Source: Prochlorococcus marinus XMU1410
GTDB lineage: Bacteria; Cyanobacteriota; Cyanobacteriia; PCC-6307; Cyanobiaceae
Length of the DNA: 64,000 nt
Direction of reading: 5' to 3'
NCBI RefSeq assembly: GCF_017696085.1
Contig: NZ_JAAORH010000003.1
Coordinates: 62,001 to 126,000 of the forward strand
The notes under the pieces are model-generated. The model ran no database searches and had not been told where the DNA came from. It was given only the letters and a program-made list of their open reading frames with translations. The translations under genes were made by a program, and so were the position numbers. This document shows, one piece after another, positions 49,512 to 58,715 of this stretch. Positions within the stretch are counted from its first letter, which is position 1, and every line of letters starts with the position of its first letter.

Positions 49512-50575
49512 TAGTAATTCATCTTTCAAATGAAGATTCCTTTAAAGATGGAGGAATTTATTTTTATATAAGAAATTTACTATATTATCAAAAGCAGATA
49601 GGAATAAATAGTTTTTGGATAACTTGCAGGAATAATAACGTAAAAGTTAAAAAATCTGAAATTTTAAAATCTATAAGTAATCTCAAACCAGATATTATTC
49701 ATATTCATGGTATCTGGGCCCTCCCAACATTTATGATTAATGATTTGCTTAAAATCACAAAAAATATTATTGTTGCACCTCATGGAATGCTACATAAAAA
49801 TGCATTAAAACAGTCAAAAATAAAAAAAAAGTTGGCTTTATTATTTTATGAGAAAAAAAACATTGAAAAAACTTCTTTTATCCATGTATTAAATAAGAGT
49901 GAAGGAAAAGATGTAAAAAAAATATTTAAAAAAAAAACTTTTCGTATTATTTCCACAGGCATCTCTATTCCAACCTCATCTAAAGCTATCTACTCTCATT
50001 CCTGGTTAGATAAAATTAAGAAACAAGATAAAATATTACTTTTTTTAGGCAGATTAGAAAATCAAAAAGGAATAAGAGAATTATTAGAAATATGGATAGA
50101 ATCTCGAGAAGAAGCAAAAAAATATGGATGGTGGCTTTTAGTTGTTGGATTTGGCAGCTATTCAGACAAGGTAAATGAGAGTAGTCTTAATCCAAGCAAT
50201 AGAATAATTTTCAATGGTAAAGCTTTTGGGAAGGAAAAAGAATCTATATTTAGAATCTCTGATGCTTATATTCTGCCATCCAAATGGGAAGGTTTACCTA
50301 TCACAGTTCTTGAGGCTTTATCTAACAAATTAGTATGTTTATTAACAAAAGAATGTAATTTAGAAAAATTAAAGAAATTAAAGTCTTCAATAGAAATTAA
50401 TATTGATAAGAAAAAAATGAAAAAAACTATTATTAAGCTTTTCAAATTAACAAATTCTGAATTAAAAAAAAGATCAACAATTGGCCATAAATATGTCAAA
50501 AATGAGCATGATTGGCTTAATATAGCTAAACAAAGTGAAGCTTATTACAGAGATTTATTATCAAAGGAAAATTAA
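49508..50575 (+). CDS. Glycosyltransferase family 4
   Basis: GT-B enzyme of 355 residues. The acceptor half opens IVIHLSNEDSFKDGGIYFY and has PDIIHIHGIWALPTF and VAPHGMLHKNALKQSK, typical of GT4 capsule enzymes. The donor half has FLGRLENQKGIRELL and KWEGLPITVLEALSN (E-X7-E). Translation is coupled to the polymerase gene by a 4-bp overlap, and it is 5 bp before the acetyltransferase gene. The donor sugar is unknown. Confidence 0.9.
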   Translation: MIVIHLSNEDSFKDGGIYFYIRNLLYYQKQIGINSFWITCRNNNVKVKKSEILKSISNLKPDIIHIHGIWALPTFMINDLLKITKNIIVAPHGMLHKNALKQSKIKKKLALLFYEKKNIEKTSFIHVLNKSEGKDVKKIFKKKTFRIISTGISIPTSSKAIYSHSWLDKIKKQDKILLFLGRLENQKGIRELLEIWIESREEAKKYGWWLLVVGFGSYSDKVNESSLNPSNRIIFNGKAFGKEKESIFRISDAYILPSKWEGLPITVLEALSNKLVCLLTKECNLEKLKKLKSSIEINIDKKKMKKTIIKLFKLTNSELKKRSTIGHKYVKNEHDWLNIAKQSEAYYRDLLSKEN

Positions 50576-50580
50576 AATAA

Positions 50581-51114
50581 ATGAGGAGACAAAATTTATA
50601 TGATTACAAATTACCACCAAATTGGGAAAGAGGAGATTCCTTTATAATAGAAACTTTTTGGGTAATAATTTTCAAACCAATAGTTAGTAGTTTTATACCT
50701 GGTTCATCTTGGAGGAAGTTAGTTTTAACAATTTTTGGGGCAAAATTTGGAAAATCAGTAAGATTAAATATTGGTTTAAAAGTAAAATTTCCTTGGAAAT
50801 TAATTGTGGGTGATTTCTCTTGGATTGGTGAAGATACCTGGATAGATAATATTGAATTGGTATCAATTGCTGATAATGTTTGTATTTCTCAAGGAGTATA
50901 TTTTTGTACAGGTAATCATAACTATAAAAAAATGAGCTTTGACTTAATTGCAAACCCAATTAAAGTTGATTCTCATGCTTGGATTGGAGCAAAATCAATA
51001 ATTGGTCCTGGATATAAAATTGGAAAAGGCTCAGTGATTACTTTGGGTTCAGTAATTAAAAAAGATATTCCACCAAATACAATTTTAAAAAATAATAGAA
51101 TTTTTAAAATTTAG
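50581..51114 (+). CDS. Sugar O-acetyltransferase, WcaF-like (left-handed beta helix)
   Basis: The 177-residue protein has the WcaF/colanic-acid acetyltransferase form: an N-terminal aromatic segment (PNWERGDSFIIETFW), then hexapeptide repeats from about residue 60. The acetyl-CoA site region contains CTGNHNYKK with a conserved His, followed by AWIGAKSIIGPGYKIGKGSV. It probably adds acetyl groups to a repeat-unit sugar. It sits in a tight run of plus-strand genes for one glycan. Confidence 0.9.
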   Translation: MRRQNLYDYKLPPNWERGDSFIIETFWVIIFKPIVSSFIPGSSWRKLVLTIFGAKFGKSVRLNIGLKVKFPWKLIVGDFSWIGEDTWIDNIELVSIADNVCISQGVYFCTGNHNYKKMSFDLIANPIKVDSHAWIGAKSIIGPGYKIGKGSVITLGSVIKKDIPPNTILKNNRIFKI

Positions 51115-51122
51115 AGACTTTT

Positions 51123-51905
51123 ATGAATAGCTTTGTAGTTTTAGTACCTACTCAAAATTCATATAAGATGATTATGAGATTGGCTAAATCTGTGCAGGAC
51201 CAAAGTTTCAAAAGGTGGAAAGTTATTTTTATTGATGGTGAATCACAGCCTGAGCATGTTAATTGGCTTAAGGAATTATGCTTTAAAGACAAAAGATTTT
51301 TTTATATTAAACAAAAAGAAAACTTTAAAGGAATATTTGGAGCAATGAATCAAGGAGTAGAAAAAGTAGATTTAAAAAATTGGCTTCTTTTCTGGGGATC
51401 AGATGATTGGGTAATAAAACAAAATACTTTTGAAAAACTTAATTATCAAATACAAAAATATTCACATTTAGATTTGGATCTTATGATATGTAAAGGTAAA
51501 TACTACAATCTTGATAATTCATTTTATAAAAATACTTATTTCAAAAATATAAGAAATACAAAATTTATTAAAAAGGAAGAATATATAAGATATCTTTTTT
51601 TTGGATTAACCCCGCCTCATCAAACAACATTAATTAATCCAAATTTATTCAATAAATATAAATATAATGATGATTATCAAATAGCTGGAGATTTGAACTT
51701 CTTTTGTAGATTATGCCAGGAAAAGAAACTTTCTATAGTTTTACTAGATTTGTACATTGTCTCAATATCTGTTGGTGGAATAAGTTCAAGAAATCATAAT
51801 AAAAGATTAACAGAAGTCATAGATAGTTATTATTTAATATTCTCTAAATTATTTTTTATTCCTTTTCTAACAAGGTATCTTAGGAAAATATTACTTTTAA
51901 AATGA
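51123..51905 (+). CDS. Glycosyltransferase family 2 (WcaE-like)
   Basis: GT-A enzyme of 260 residues. It begins VLVPTQNSYKMIMRLAKSV, with FIDGES in the nucleotide-binding place and WGSDDWV as the metal-binding region. The later GLTPPHQTTLINPNLF and QIAGDLNFFCRL segments are characteristic of the WcaE-like group. The stop overlaps the next SDR start by 4 bp. It probably adds one sugar to the same repeat unit as the adjacent genes. Confidence 0.88.
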   Translation: MNSFVVLVPTQNSYKMIMRLAKSVQDQSFKRWKVIFIDGESQPEHVNWLKELCFKDKRFFYIKQKENFKGIFGAMNQGVEKVDLKNWLLFWGSDDWVIKQNTFEKLNYQIQKYSHLDLDLMICKGKYYNLDNSFYKNTYFKNIRNTKFIKKEEYIRYLFFGLTPPHQTTLINPNLFNKYKYNDDYQIAGDLNFFCRLCQEKKLSIVLLDLYIVSISVGGISSRNHNKRLTEVIDSYYLIFSKLFFIPFLTRYLRKILLLK

Positions 51906-52813
51906 AAAATATATTACTATTTGGAGGTACAACAGAAACTGGGAAATTTATTTCAAAACAATTTAAAAATCATTTTTCTAATACCAAACTATTTAGTTTC
52001 TCAAGAAAAAAGAATCAAGGAATATTTTTAAATCTTAAATCAATTAATTTCCCTGAACAGCTTAAAAATAAAGAACAAACTTTAATAATAAGTCTTGCTC
52101 CAATTTGGTTAATTGTTCCTTTTTTAGAAAAATATTTAGAGCAAGTTAATGAAAATAATATATTAGGATTGATAATAACCTCTTCAACATCAACAATTAC
52201 AAAAAAATATGCATGGAACGAATTTGATAAAAAGTTGTCAAAAAAATTATCATTTTGGGAGAATAGATTATTTGAATTAAAAAAATTACATAACCTGGAC
52301 TTAACATTATTAAGACCAACTTTAATTTATGGAGACATTGGTAAAAAACAAGATAATAACTTAAGCTTTCTTTTGGAGTTTATGCGTAAATCATTAATAC
52401 TTCCAATCCCAAAAGACACTGGACTAAGACAACCAATACATTATTCACAACTCGGTGAGTCTATTCTATTTCTGGCAAAAAGATATAAAAGCCATAAATT
52501 CATTAAAAAAAAACTTAATATTATAAATATTGGAGGCGATGATGAAATAACTTATTATGAAATGATAAATAGGATTAAGAATAGTTTACCAACTTCAGAT
52601 CCAGTTAAAAGATGCTTTATTATAAAAATACCTAACAGATTTTTCTTTTTAATATCATTACCTTTCTTGATTTTCAAACCTAAGTTTTTTGCTGCATTAG
52701 AGAGAATTTCAATTAATATGAATGGGTTTAAAAAAGCCAGTCAAATATCAAAAAAAATCAAAAGAAGTTTTCCAGTAAATTTAAATATTGAGAATATTTC
52801 AGATGTTAAATAA
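51902..52813 (+). CDS. NAD-dependent epimerase/dehydratase-like protein
   Basis: The 303-residue protein begins ILLFGGTTETGKFIS, a Rossmann-type nucleotide site with a relaxed glycine pattern. It has TSSTSTITKKYAWN and LRPTLIYGDIGKKQDNN, as in extended SDRs, and IHYSQLGESILFLAK. A clear Tyr-X3-Lys pair is not visible, so catalysis by the usual mechanism is uncertain. A late hydrophobic stretch (about 243-262) may contact the membrane. It overlaps genes on both sides (4 and 11 bp), so it is part of the run. Confidence 0.78.
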   Translation: MKNILLFGGTTETGKFISKQFKNHFSNTKLFSFSRKKNQGIFLNLKSINFPEQLKNKEQTLIISLAPIWLIVPFLEKYLEQVNENNILGLIITSSTSTITKKYAWNEFDKKLSKKLSFWENRLFELKKLHNLDLTLLRPTLIYGDIGKKQDNNLSFLLEFMRKSLILPIPKDTGLRQPIHYSQLGESILFLAKRYKSHKFIKKKLNIINIGGDDEITYYEMINRIKNSLPTSDPVKRCFIIKIPNRFFFLISLPFLIFKPKFFAALERISINMNGFKKASQISKKIKRSFPVNLNIENISDVK

Positions 52814-53780
52814 AATATTTCTAGGATTTATTTCTTTATTCATAAGCTTTCAATTATTAGGTTTTTTTATTCGAAAAATTTCATTTAAATTTCTAGACAT
52901 TCCTAATAATCGAAGCATGCACAATACCCCAACTCCTAGAGGAGGAGGAGTTATTTTTGTAATAATGACAATAATTCCAAGTATCTTTTATATTCTTCTT
53001 TTTGGATTTTCTAAAGAATTGAGCATTCCATTTTTATTGATCCCATTGTCAATAATTGGCTTACTAGATGATCAAAATTCATTATCACCAAAAATTAAAT
53101 ATTTTTTTCAATTTTTAACATGCTTATTTATTTATGCCATAGGAAATTTATTTATTGATTTAAATTTCTTAAATTTCATTGGATTCATTACTTCAGTTCT
53201 AATTATAATTTTCTTTACGGGAATTATAAACTTTATAAACTTTATGGATGGTATCGATGGATTAGTATCAACATGTATGTTGATTTCAATTCTTACAAGT
53301 TGTATTATTTTAGGAATTCACCAAAGCTATCTATTTCTACTTGGATCAATATTCGCTTTTATTTTATTTAATTGGCATCCCGCAAAGATTTTCATGGGAG
53401 ATGTTGGAAGTACTTTTCTGGCCGCGATAAACATCTCTTTAATTTGTCTATCAGACAACTTTATTGAAGCATTTAATCTTTTACTTATTTTAAGTCCCTT
53501 AATAATTGATCCAATAGTATGTATTCTAAGAAGATTTTTCTATCAACAAAATATTTTTAAACCTCATAAATTACATCTTTACCAAAGACTAAATCTATCA
53601 GGCTTAAGACAAGATAAGGTATCATTAATTTACATTGGTGCTACTTTGTCTTTATCTATAAGTAACATATTTTTTAATATAAATACTACTTTATTGTTTG
53701 TATTAATTTTGTTATTTTTCGGATTTTACCTTGATAAGAATGTTGCAAAATCTTTTATTCAAACATTAAAAACAAATTAA
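52803..53780 (+). CDS. WecA/MraY-type polyprenyl-phosphate sugar-1-phosphate transferase
   Basis: Initiating enzyme of a lipid-linked glycan, with about ten membrane helices. Family landmarks are RSMHNTPTPRGGG, the Asp pair in IGLLDDQNSLSPK, NFMDGIDGLVS and FNWHPAKIFMGDVGS. The ATG at 52803 is preferred; a TTG at 52788 would add five residues. It overlaps the upstream SDR gene by 11 bp. It is of the polytopic class, unlike the WcaJ/WbaP-type enzyme at 10377, and probably loads an N-acetylated sugar phosphate. Confidence 0.9.
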   Translation: MLNKIFLGFISLFISFQLLGFFIRKISFKFLDIPNNRSMHNTPTPRGGGVIFVIMTIIPSIFYILLFGFSKELSIPFLLIPLSIIGLLDDQNSLSPKIKYFFQFLTCLFIYAIGNLFIDLNFLNFIGFITSVLIIIFFTGIINFINFMDGIDGLVSTCMLISILTSCIILGIHQSYLFLLGSIFAFILFNWHPAKIFMGDVGSTFLAAINISLICLSDNFIEAFNLLLILSPLIIDPIVCILRRFFYQQNIFKPHKLHLYQRLNLSGLRQDKVSLIYIGATLSLSISNIFFNINTTLLFVLILLFFGFYLDKNVAKSFIQTLKTN

Positions 53781-53788
53781 TTTAGCTT

Positions 53789-55675
53789 ATGAAGATACTA
53801 AATATCCTAAAAATAAAAATCTATAATCAAATAATAGAATTTCTCTATTGTAAGCAAATTTATAGGAAATTTACATTAATTATATTTGATTATATCTGCA
53901 TTTACCTAGCTTGGTTCATCTCAAATTTTATAAATATAGAAATAAATAATCTTTCATTTACAAGGTACCATTTATATCACTTCTATTCAATTCAAATAAT
54001 TGCATTACCGATCTATTTGATTTCAAATCAATATAAACCACTTACAAGATTTCTTGATACCCATTCTTTTTACTCAATAATATTAAGAAATTTATTGATT
54101 ATTTCCTTACCAATTTTTTATCTTGATATAGCAAGATTCTTAACACCTAAATTTATATTTTGGATTATATTCTTGTCTATTTGTTTATTTCTACAAATAG
54201 GATATAGAGTTCTAATTAAAGACTTAATAGATTTACTTATAAAAAAATATAATCGTAAGGAAAGAAAAAATGTTGTTATTTACAAAGCCGACTATTTGGG
54301 GTTTCAATTATCAAACCTATTAAAGTCAGATGGCAAGTATGAAATTGTTTGTTTCCTAGATGATTCACCTTCCCTAGAAGGAAGCTCAATAAATGCAATC
54401 CCAATAAAAAGTATTTCAAAATTTAATAAAAAGAGATATAAAATTGATCAATTCTTAATAGCTTCTGAATCTTATTCAATAAATAAATTGAAAAATCTAA
54501 TAAAAGATTTAGAAAAAGATAATATTAGTATTTTACGTTTTTCCCCAATTAATAAATTTAAAGATTTAAAAGAAAAATCATATTTTTATCCAGACATCAG
54601 TCAACAAGAAATTTTAGGAAGGCAAAAGGTAAGACCAATAAAGAAATTACTTAAGGCAAGTGTAAATGAAGAAATATCTGTTTGTATAAATGGGGCAGGA
54701 GGTTCTATAGGAAGTGAAATATGTAGACAGGTCGCTGAAATGAACCCAAAATATCTAATAATGATTGATTTTAGCGAATATAATTTATTTAAAATCAATG
54801 CAGAACTTTCTGAATTAAAAGCTAAAGAAACCATACTAATACCAAAAATTATAAATACTGAAGATAAATTATCTTTAATCAAAACTTTTAAATCGTATAA
54901 GGTTAATCTTGTATTTCATGCCGCTGCTTATAAACACGTAGAATTAATTGAATTAAATCCAATTGCAGGATTGAAAAATAATTTATTATCTACAAAATCA
55001 ATATGTGAAGCTGCAATAGAATCAAAAATCCAAAAATTGATATTAATATCTTCGGACAAGGCAGTTAGACCAACAAATATTATGGGAGGGACTAAATTTT
55101 TATCCGAATTGATTATTAAAAAGTTTTCAGAGCAAGGAAATAATTATACAAAATTTGCAGTAGTAAGATTTGGCAATGTAATAGATTCATCTGGTTCAGT
55201 AATACCAATATTCAGAGAACAAATCAAAAATGGTGGCCCCGTAACTGTAACTGATCCAAAAATGGAAAGATTTTTTATGACTATTTCTGAAGCTGTTCAT
55301 CTTGTATTACAAGCCTCAGTAATAGCTAATGGAGGAGAAACATACATTTTAAATATGGGAAAACCTGTAAAAATAATTGAAATTGCAAAAAGGATGATTA
55401 TTTCTGCAGGATTAAAAATTAAAGAGCATAATAAAAATGGTGATATTGAAATCAAAATAATTGGAATGAAGAAGGGTGAAAAACTTAATGAAGAATTAAT
55501 TTTTAATGGTAAAACTAGAAATACCATTCATCCTCTTATTAACAAAGCTGATGAGAAAATTAATCTGCCAGAAAACCTTTTTGAAATTATTGATGAGATA
55601 ATTTTACTTTCTAACAGAAATGAAAATGATAAAGCATTAAAAATATTTTCAAATTTAATTAAAAATTATAAGTAA
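53789..55675 (+). CDS. Membrane-bound nucleoside-diphosphate-sugar 4,6-dehydratase (CapD/WbpM type)
   Basis: The 628-residue protein has four N-terminal membrane helices (about 25-150), a first Rossmann-like domain, and a second catalytic SDR domain from about 300. The NAD motif is NGAGGSIGSEICRQ and the active-site stretch is SSDKAVRPTNIMGGTKF, with Met in place of the usual Tyr, as in WbpM. VRFGNVIDSSGSVIPIF is a further signature. It would make UDP-4-keto-6-deoxy-GlcNAc, a start for sugars such as QuiNAc or FucNAc. It lies 8 bp after the WecA-type gene, so the pair may define the first sugar. Confidence 0.93.
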   Translation: MKILNILKIKIYNQIIEFLYCKQIYRKFTLIIFDYICIYLAWFISNFINIEINNLSFTRYHLYHFYSIQIIALPIYLISNQYKPLTRFLDTHSFYSIILRNLLIISLPIFYLDIARFLTPKFIFWIIFLSICLFLQIGYRVLIKDLIDLLIKKYNRKERKNVVIYKADYLGFQLSNLLKSDGKYEIVCFLDDSPSLEGSSINAIPIKSISKFNKKRYKIDQFLIASESYSINKLKNLIKDLEKDNISILRFSPINKFKDLKEKSYFYPDISQQEILGRQKVRPIKKLLKASVNEEISVCINGAGGSIGSEICRQVAEMNPKYLIMIDFSEYNLFKINAELSELKAKETILIPKIINTEDKLSLIKTFKSYKVNLVFHAAAYKHVELIELNPIAGLKNNLLSTKSICEAAIESKIQKLILISSDKAVRPTNIMGGTKFLSELIIKKFSEQGNNYTKFAVVRFGNVIDSSGSVIPIFREQIKNGGPVTVTDPKMERFFMTISEAVHLVLQASVIANGGETYILNMGKPVKIIEIAKRMIISAGLKIKEHNKNGDIEIKIIGMKKGEKLNEELIFNGKTRNTIHPLINKADEKINLPENLFEIIDEIILLSNRNENDKALKIFSNLIKNYK

Positions 55676-56062
55676 AAAGTTTTTGTAATCAGTTTTTTAT
55701 AATATTTTATCTAAACTAGTTCATCATTTTTCTTGTTCTAAAATTACTTTTAATTAAAAAGAAAGGTTTTAATTTTTAATTACCTTACCAATTCTTAATT
55801 ACAAGTAATGTAAAGCTTTATTTGATAAGAATTAATTTCAAATATATCTTATGAATTACATTTAGAAATAACATATTACAATTACTAAAAAATTTCGATT
55901 ATATTTTTTTTAAGGATTAATTAAAAATCCTTTTTTAAAAACCAATCAAAATCTTCATAGATTTATTATCACATACATAAAGATTATGCTTAAATTAAAT
56001 GAGTTTAAAAATTTATTAAAAATCTCTTAATAAGAATTCAATTAAACTGATAAGTTACTTAA
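55676..56062. other. Non-coding spacer, 387 bp
   Basis: AT-rich gap between two plus-strand genes. It contains a stem-loop described separately and only very short frames. No gene remnant or RNA gene was recognised. Confidence 0.5.
55912..55936 (+). terminator. Possible intrinsic terminator after the WbpM-type gene
   Basis: Arms AAGGATT (55912-55918) and AATCCTT (55926-55932) form a 7-bp stem followed by four more T residues. It lies 237 bp past the WbpM-type stop. An A/T-rich stem makes it weak, and the T-run before the stem could let it act on the other strand too. Confidence 0.35.
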
Positions 56063-57238
56063 ATGAAAAAAAAATTTTGTGTAATTCAAATAGGAGCTAG
56101 GTATAATTACAAAATACCTTTATTCTTTGCAGAAAATAATTCTTTAGCTTGTTTTTATACAGATATTCATTCAAGCCATCTAATTTTTGGAATTTTGAAT
56201 TTTATTCCAGAAATCTTAATGACTAAAAGTTTAATAAGATTAAAAAAAAATAGAAAATTACCTTTTAAATTATTAAAAGAACTTGTTTCTGATAGCTTTT
56301 TAAACTTATTTTTAAAAGATTCAAAAATTATGGAAAGAAACTTATTTAAGAGAGTTTTAGATGATAATTTTAGGGATTGTGATGCTATTTATACAAATAT
56401 AATAACAAGTGATATTGACCTAATTTCAAAAGCTAAAAAGAAAGGTATATATATTATTCATGAGGTTTTTTTAAACCCCTTTTTTAGCAAAATATATGCT
56501 GATGAGTTATTAGAGTTTCCTGAATTTAATACTAAAAAAGATCTTAATAAGGAAGATAACAAAACTAAATTTGACATTGATCTAATAAAATATAATTTGG
56601 CAGATAAAATTATAGTACCTAGTAAATATATATATAATGCCGTTGTTGAAAAAGGAGTCTCAAAAGACAAGATAAAAGTAATAGAGCCATCTTCTTATGA
56701 TGAAGATTTTTTAAATGTTAAAACTAATCCAAAGAGAGGAAGAATCATATTTGTTGGAAGAATTACTCTAATGAAAGGTATTCATTATTTCGCAAAAGTA
56801 TGTAGAGAATTTTTAAAAGAAAAAAAGGATTATGAGTTTATTGCAGTTGGCAAAAATTACTTAGATTTAAATAATCCACTATTATTAGGCCCTAAATATC
56901 TTGGATATTTAGAGAAAAAAGATTTAAAGGAGATTTATAGAACAGCAGACGTATTTGTATTACCTTCAATATCAGATGCTTTCCCTGCCGTGCATCTAGA
57001 AGCTATGTCATTTGGAATTCCAGTAATATTAACTAATGCTTGTGGAAGTGTTGTAAGAGATGGTAATGATGGATTTATCGTCCCAGCTAAGGATTATAAA
57101 ATAATGAAATATAAGATTGAAGAAATTGTTGAAAATAGAAACCTAAGGGCGAAAATGAGTAAATCAGCAAGGTTAAGAGTAAAAAATTACGATTTTAAAA
57201 ATTACTCTAAAAAATTAAAAGAAATTATTGACTTTTAA
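56063..57238 (+). CDS. Glycosyltransferase family 4
   Basis: GT-B enzyme of 391 residues. The acceptor half begins CVIQIGARYNYKIPLFFAEN, a form seen in GT4 proteins that use non-standard sugars. The donor half has IIFVGRITLMKGIHYF and ISDAFPAVHLEAMSFGIP (E region), then CGSVVRDGNDGFIVP. It stands alone with long non-coding stretches on both sides, in the loosely packed right part of the island. Confidence 0.88.
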   Translation: MKKKFCVIQIGARYNYKIPLFFAENNSLACFYTDIHSSHLIFGILNFIPEILMTKSLIRLKKNRKLPFKLLKELVSDSFLNLFLKDSKIMERNLFKRVLDDNFRDCDAIYTNIITSDIDLISKAKKKGIYIIHEVFLNPFFSKIYADELLEFPEFNTKKDLNKEDNKTKFDIDLIKYNLADKIIVPSKYIYNAVVEKGVSKDKIKVIEPSSYDEDFLNVKTNPKRGRIIFVGRITLMKGIHYFAKVCREFLKEKKDYEFIAVGKNYLDLNNPLLLGPKYLGYLEKKDLKEIYRTADVFVLPSISDAFPAVHLEAMSFGIPVILTNACGSVVRDGNDGFIVPAKDYKIMKYKIEEIVENRNLRAKMSKSARLRVKNYDFKNYSKKLKEIIDF

Positions 57239-57632
57239 TATCAGAAGAAGAAGGGACTTAAATAAAGGCGTTATGGCATAAACATATTTGATTGAATTAT
57301 GTCATCATACTTACTAAGTAGAATAAATTGGATTTGGAATTCTGCCTAAAAACAACCACCTAAAAAGAGTTCGCAAATATATAATCAAGATAAATAAGAT
57401 TTGTTCCGTTATATTATTTATTGTATTTTTTTGACGCTAGTTGATTTTCTATATAATTATTTTTGCTTTAGTTTAAGTAAAAATGATTTACAATATTAGC
57501 TGATTATCCATAAATTTTTTTTTTAGGCAAACTGAAAATCACTTAAGATAATAATTAAAATTTACTTATAAAAGAGATTTGATAAAAAATATAAAAACAT
57601 TTAATTTATTATTTTTTTTTTAATGAAAACTA
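57239..57632. other. Non-coding spacer, 394 bp, with a possible gene remnant
   Basis: At 57299-57434 two overlapping plus frames give words that look protein-like: YLLSRINWIWNSA, then after a one-base shift LPKNNHLKRVRKYIIKI. Joined, they resemble the start of a basic glycosyltransferase- or FkbM-like protein, but no named family can be assigned. Both frames stop soon after. The rest is AT-rich and empty. Confidence 0.25.
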
Positions 57633-58586
57633 TTATTTTTCTTTTAAGCATGATTTTATGTGATTTGCCCATTTCTTATGTCCATCTTTAGACAAGTGAA
57701 CTGAATCAACATAATCATTATAGGAATATAATTTTTTATTAAGATAATATAGATTACAAGTTTTTGATACATTTGGATTACTTAAAAGCATTGAAAGATA
57801 ATTATCATACATTTCTATTTCTGAATTAAATTTTTTAGATTGCTCAAACCAATACCTTGGTGGGGTAAGTATTACATCAACTTTTGATTTCGAAGATTCG
57901 ATATATCTATCTAAATCAGCCCATGCTTGATTAATTGTTTTTCTTTTTATTGCAGATTCTTTTATTGGCTCTTTTTTGTTTTCAATATTGTTACTCATTA
58001 AAATTGGAACTCTATATTTCCATAAAACAAAATTGATTAATTCATTTATTGCCTTTGGATTCTTTGGTGATCTTGTCCAGTAAGGAAGACTTGAAATCTT
58101 ATTAAGATTCCTCAGATCATCACCAGGTAAAATAACAAGGATAAATTTATGTGGAATTCTTTCTGAATATATTGCAAAATTAGATAAAAACCTTCCCATA
58201 TTATATGTTCCCCATCCATTCACTCCTGAATTTAAACAAATTAGTCCACTATTACTTTTACAATAAATACTAGAAAATAATTCAGAATCATCAATATATG
58301 AACCTCCATAGGTTACACTATCTCCAACAAATACAATGATTTCTGCATTTTTCGAATTTATTTGATTTGGATCAACACGAAACCCTTCGTAATCAATAGT
58401 GATTTTAGAATTTTTAAATCTTTTTTTACTTTGATTAGCTCTTAATCGATATCCAATTAATTCATCGTTTTTATAAAGCAATGGATTGCCTAATCCTATT
58501 TTTCTAGCAACAAATTCAGATATAAAGAAACCAATAAAAATTGAAAAAAATATAAGAAATATATTATTTAGTGTTTTCAAATTCAT
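57633..58586 (-). CDS. Membrane-anchored SGNH/GDSL hydrolase-like protein
   Basis: The 317-residue protein has one N-terminal membrane helix (about 7-25) and a periplasm-facing SGNH domain: block I FVGDSVTYGG (nucleophile Ser), block II NSGVNGWGTYNMG, and a C-terminal DSVHLSKDGHKKW carrying the Asp-X-X-His pair. Such proteins often remove or add acyl groups on surface glycans. It is a paralogue of the next gene: both share a RK-IGLG-P-LY opening and a K-RANQ/KANQ word. Substrate unknown. Confidence 0.83.
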   Translation of the reverse strand: MNLKTLNNIFLIFFSIFIGFFISEFVARKIGLGNPLLYKNDELIGYRLRANQSKKRFKNSKITIDYEGFRVDPNQINSKNAEIIVFVGDSVTYGGSYIDDSELFSSIYCKSNSGLICLNSGVNGWGTYNMGRFLSNFAIYSERIPHKFILVILPGDDLRNLNKISSLPYWTRSPKNPKAINELINFVLWKYRVPILMSNNIENKKEPIKESAIKRKTINQAWADLDRYIESSKSKVDVILTPPRYWFEQSKKFNSEIEMYDNYLSMLLSNPNVSKTCNLYYLNKKLYSYNDYVDSVHLSKDGHKKWANHIKSCLKEK

Positions 58587-58715
58587 TTAATTTTTTGATA
58601 ATAAAGTAAATTCCTTTCTCTTACTTTCTAGCGTTTTATAAAGATCATTACAATTGAATTTCCGTGATTCCTTAATATAGTTATTTATATTAAATTTAAA
58701 AGTAATTTCAAAATT

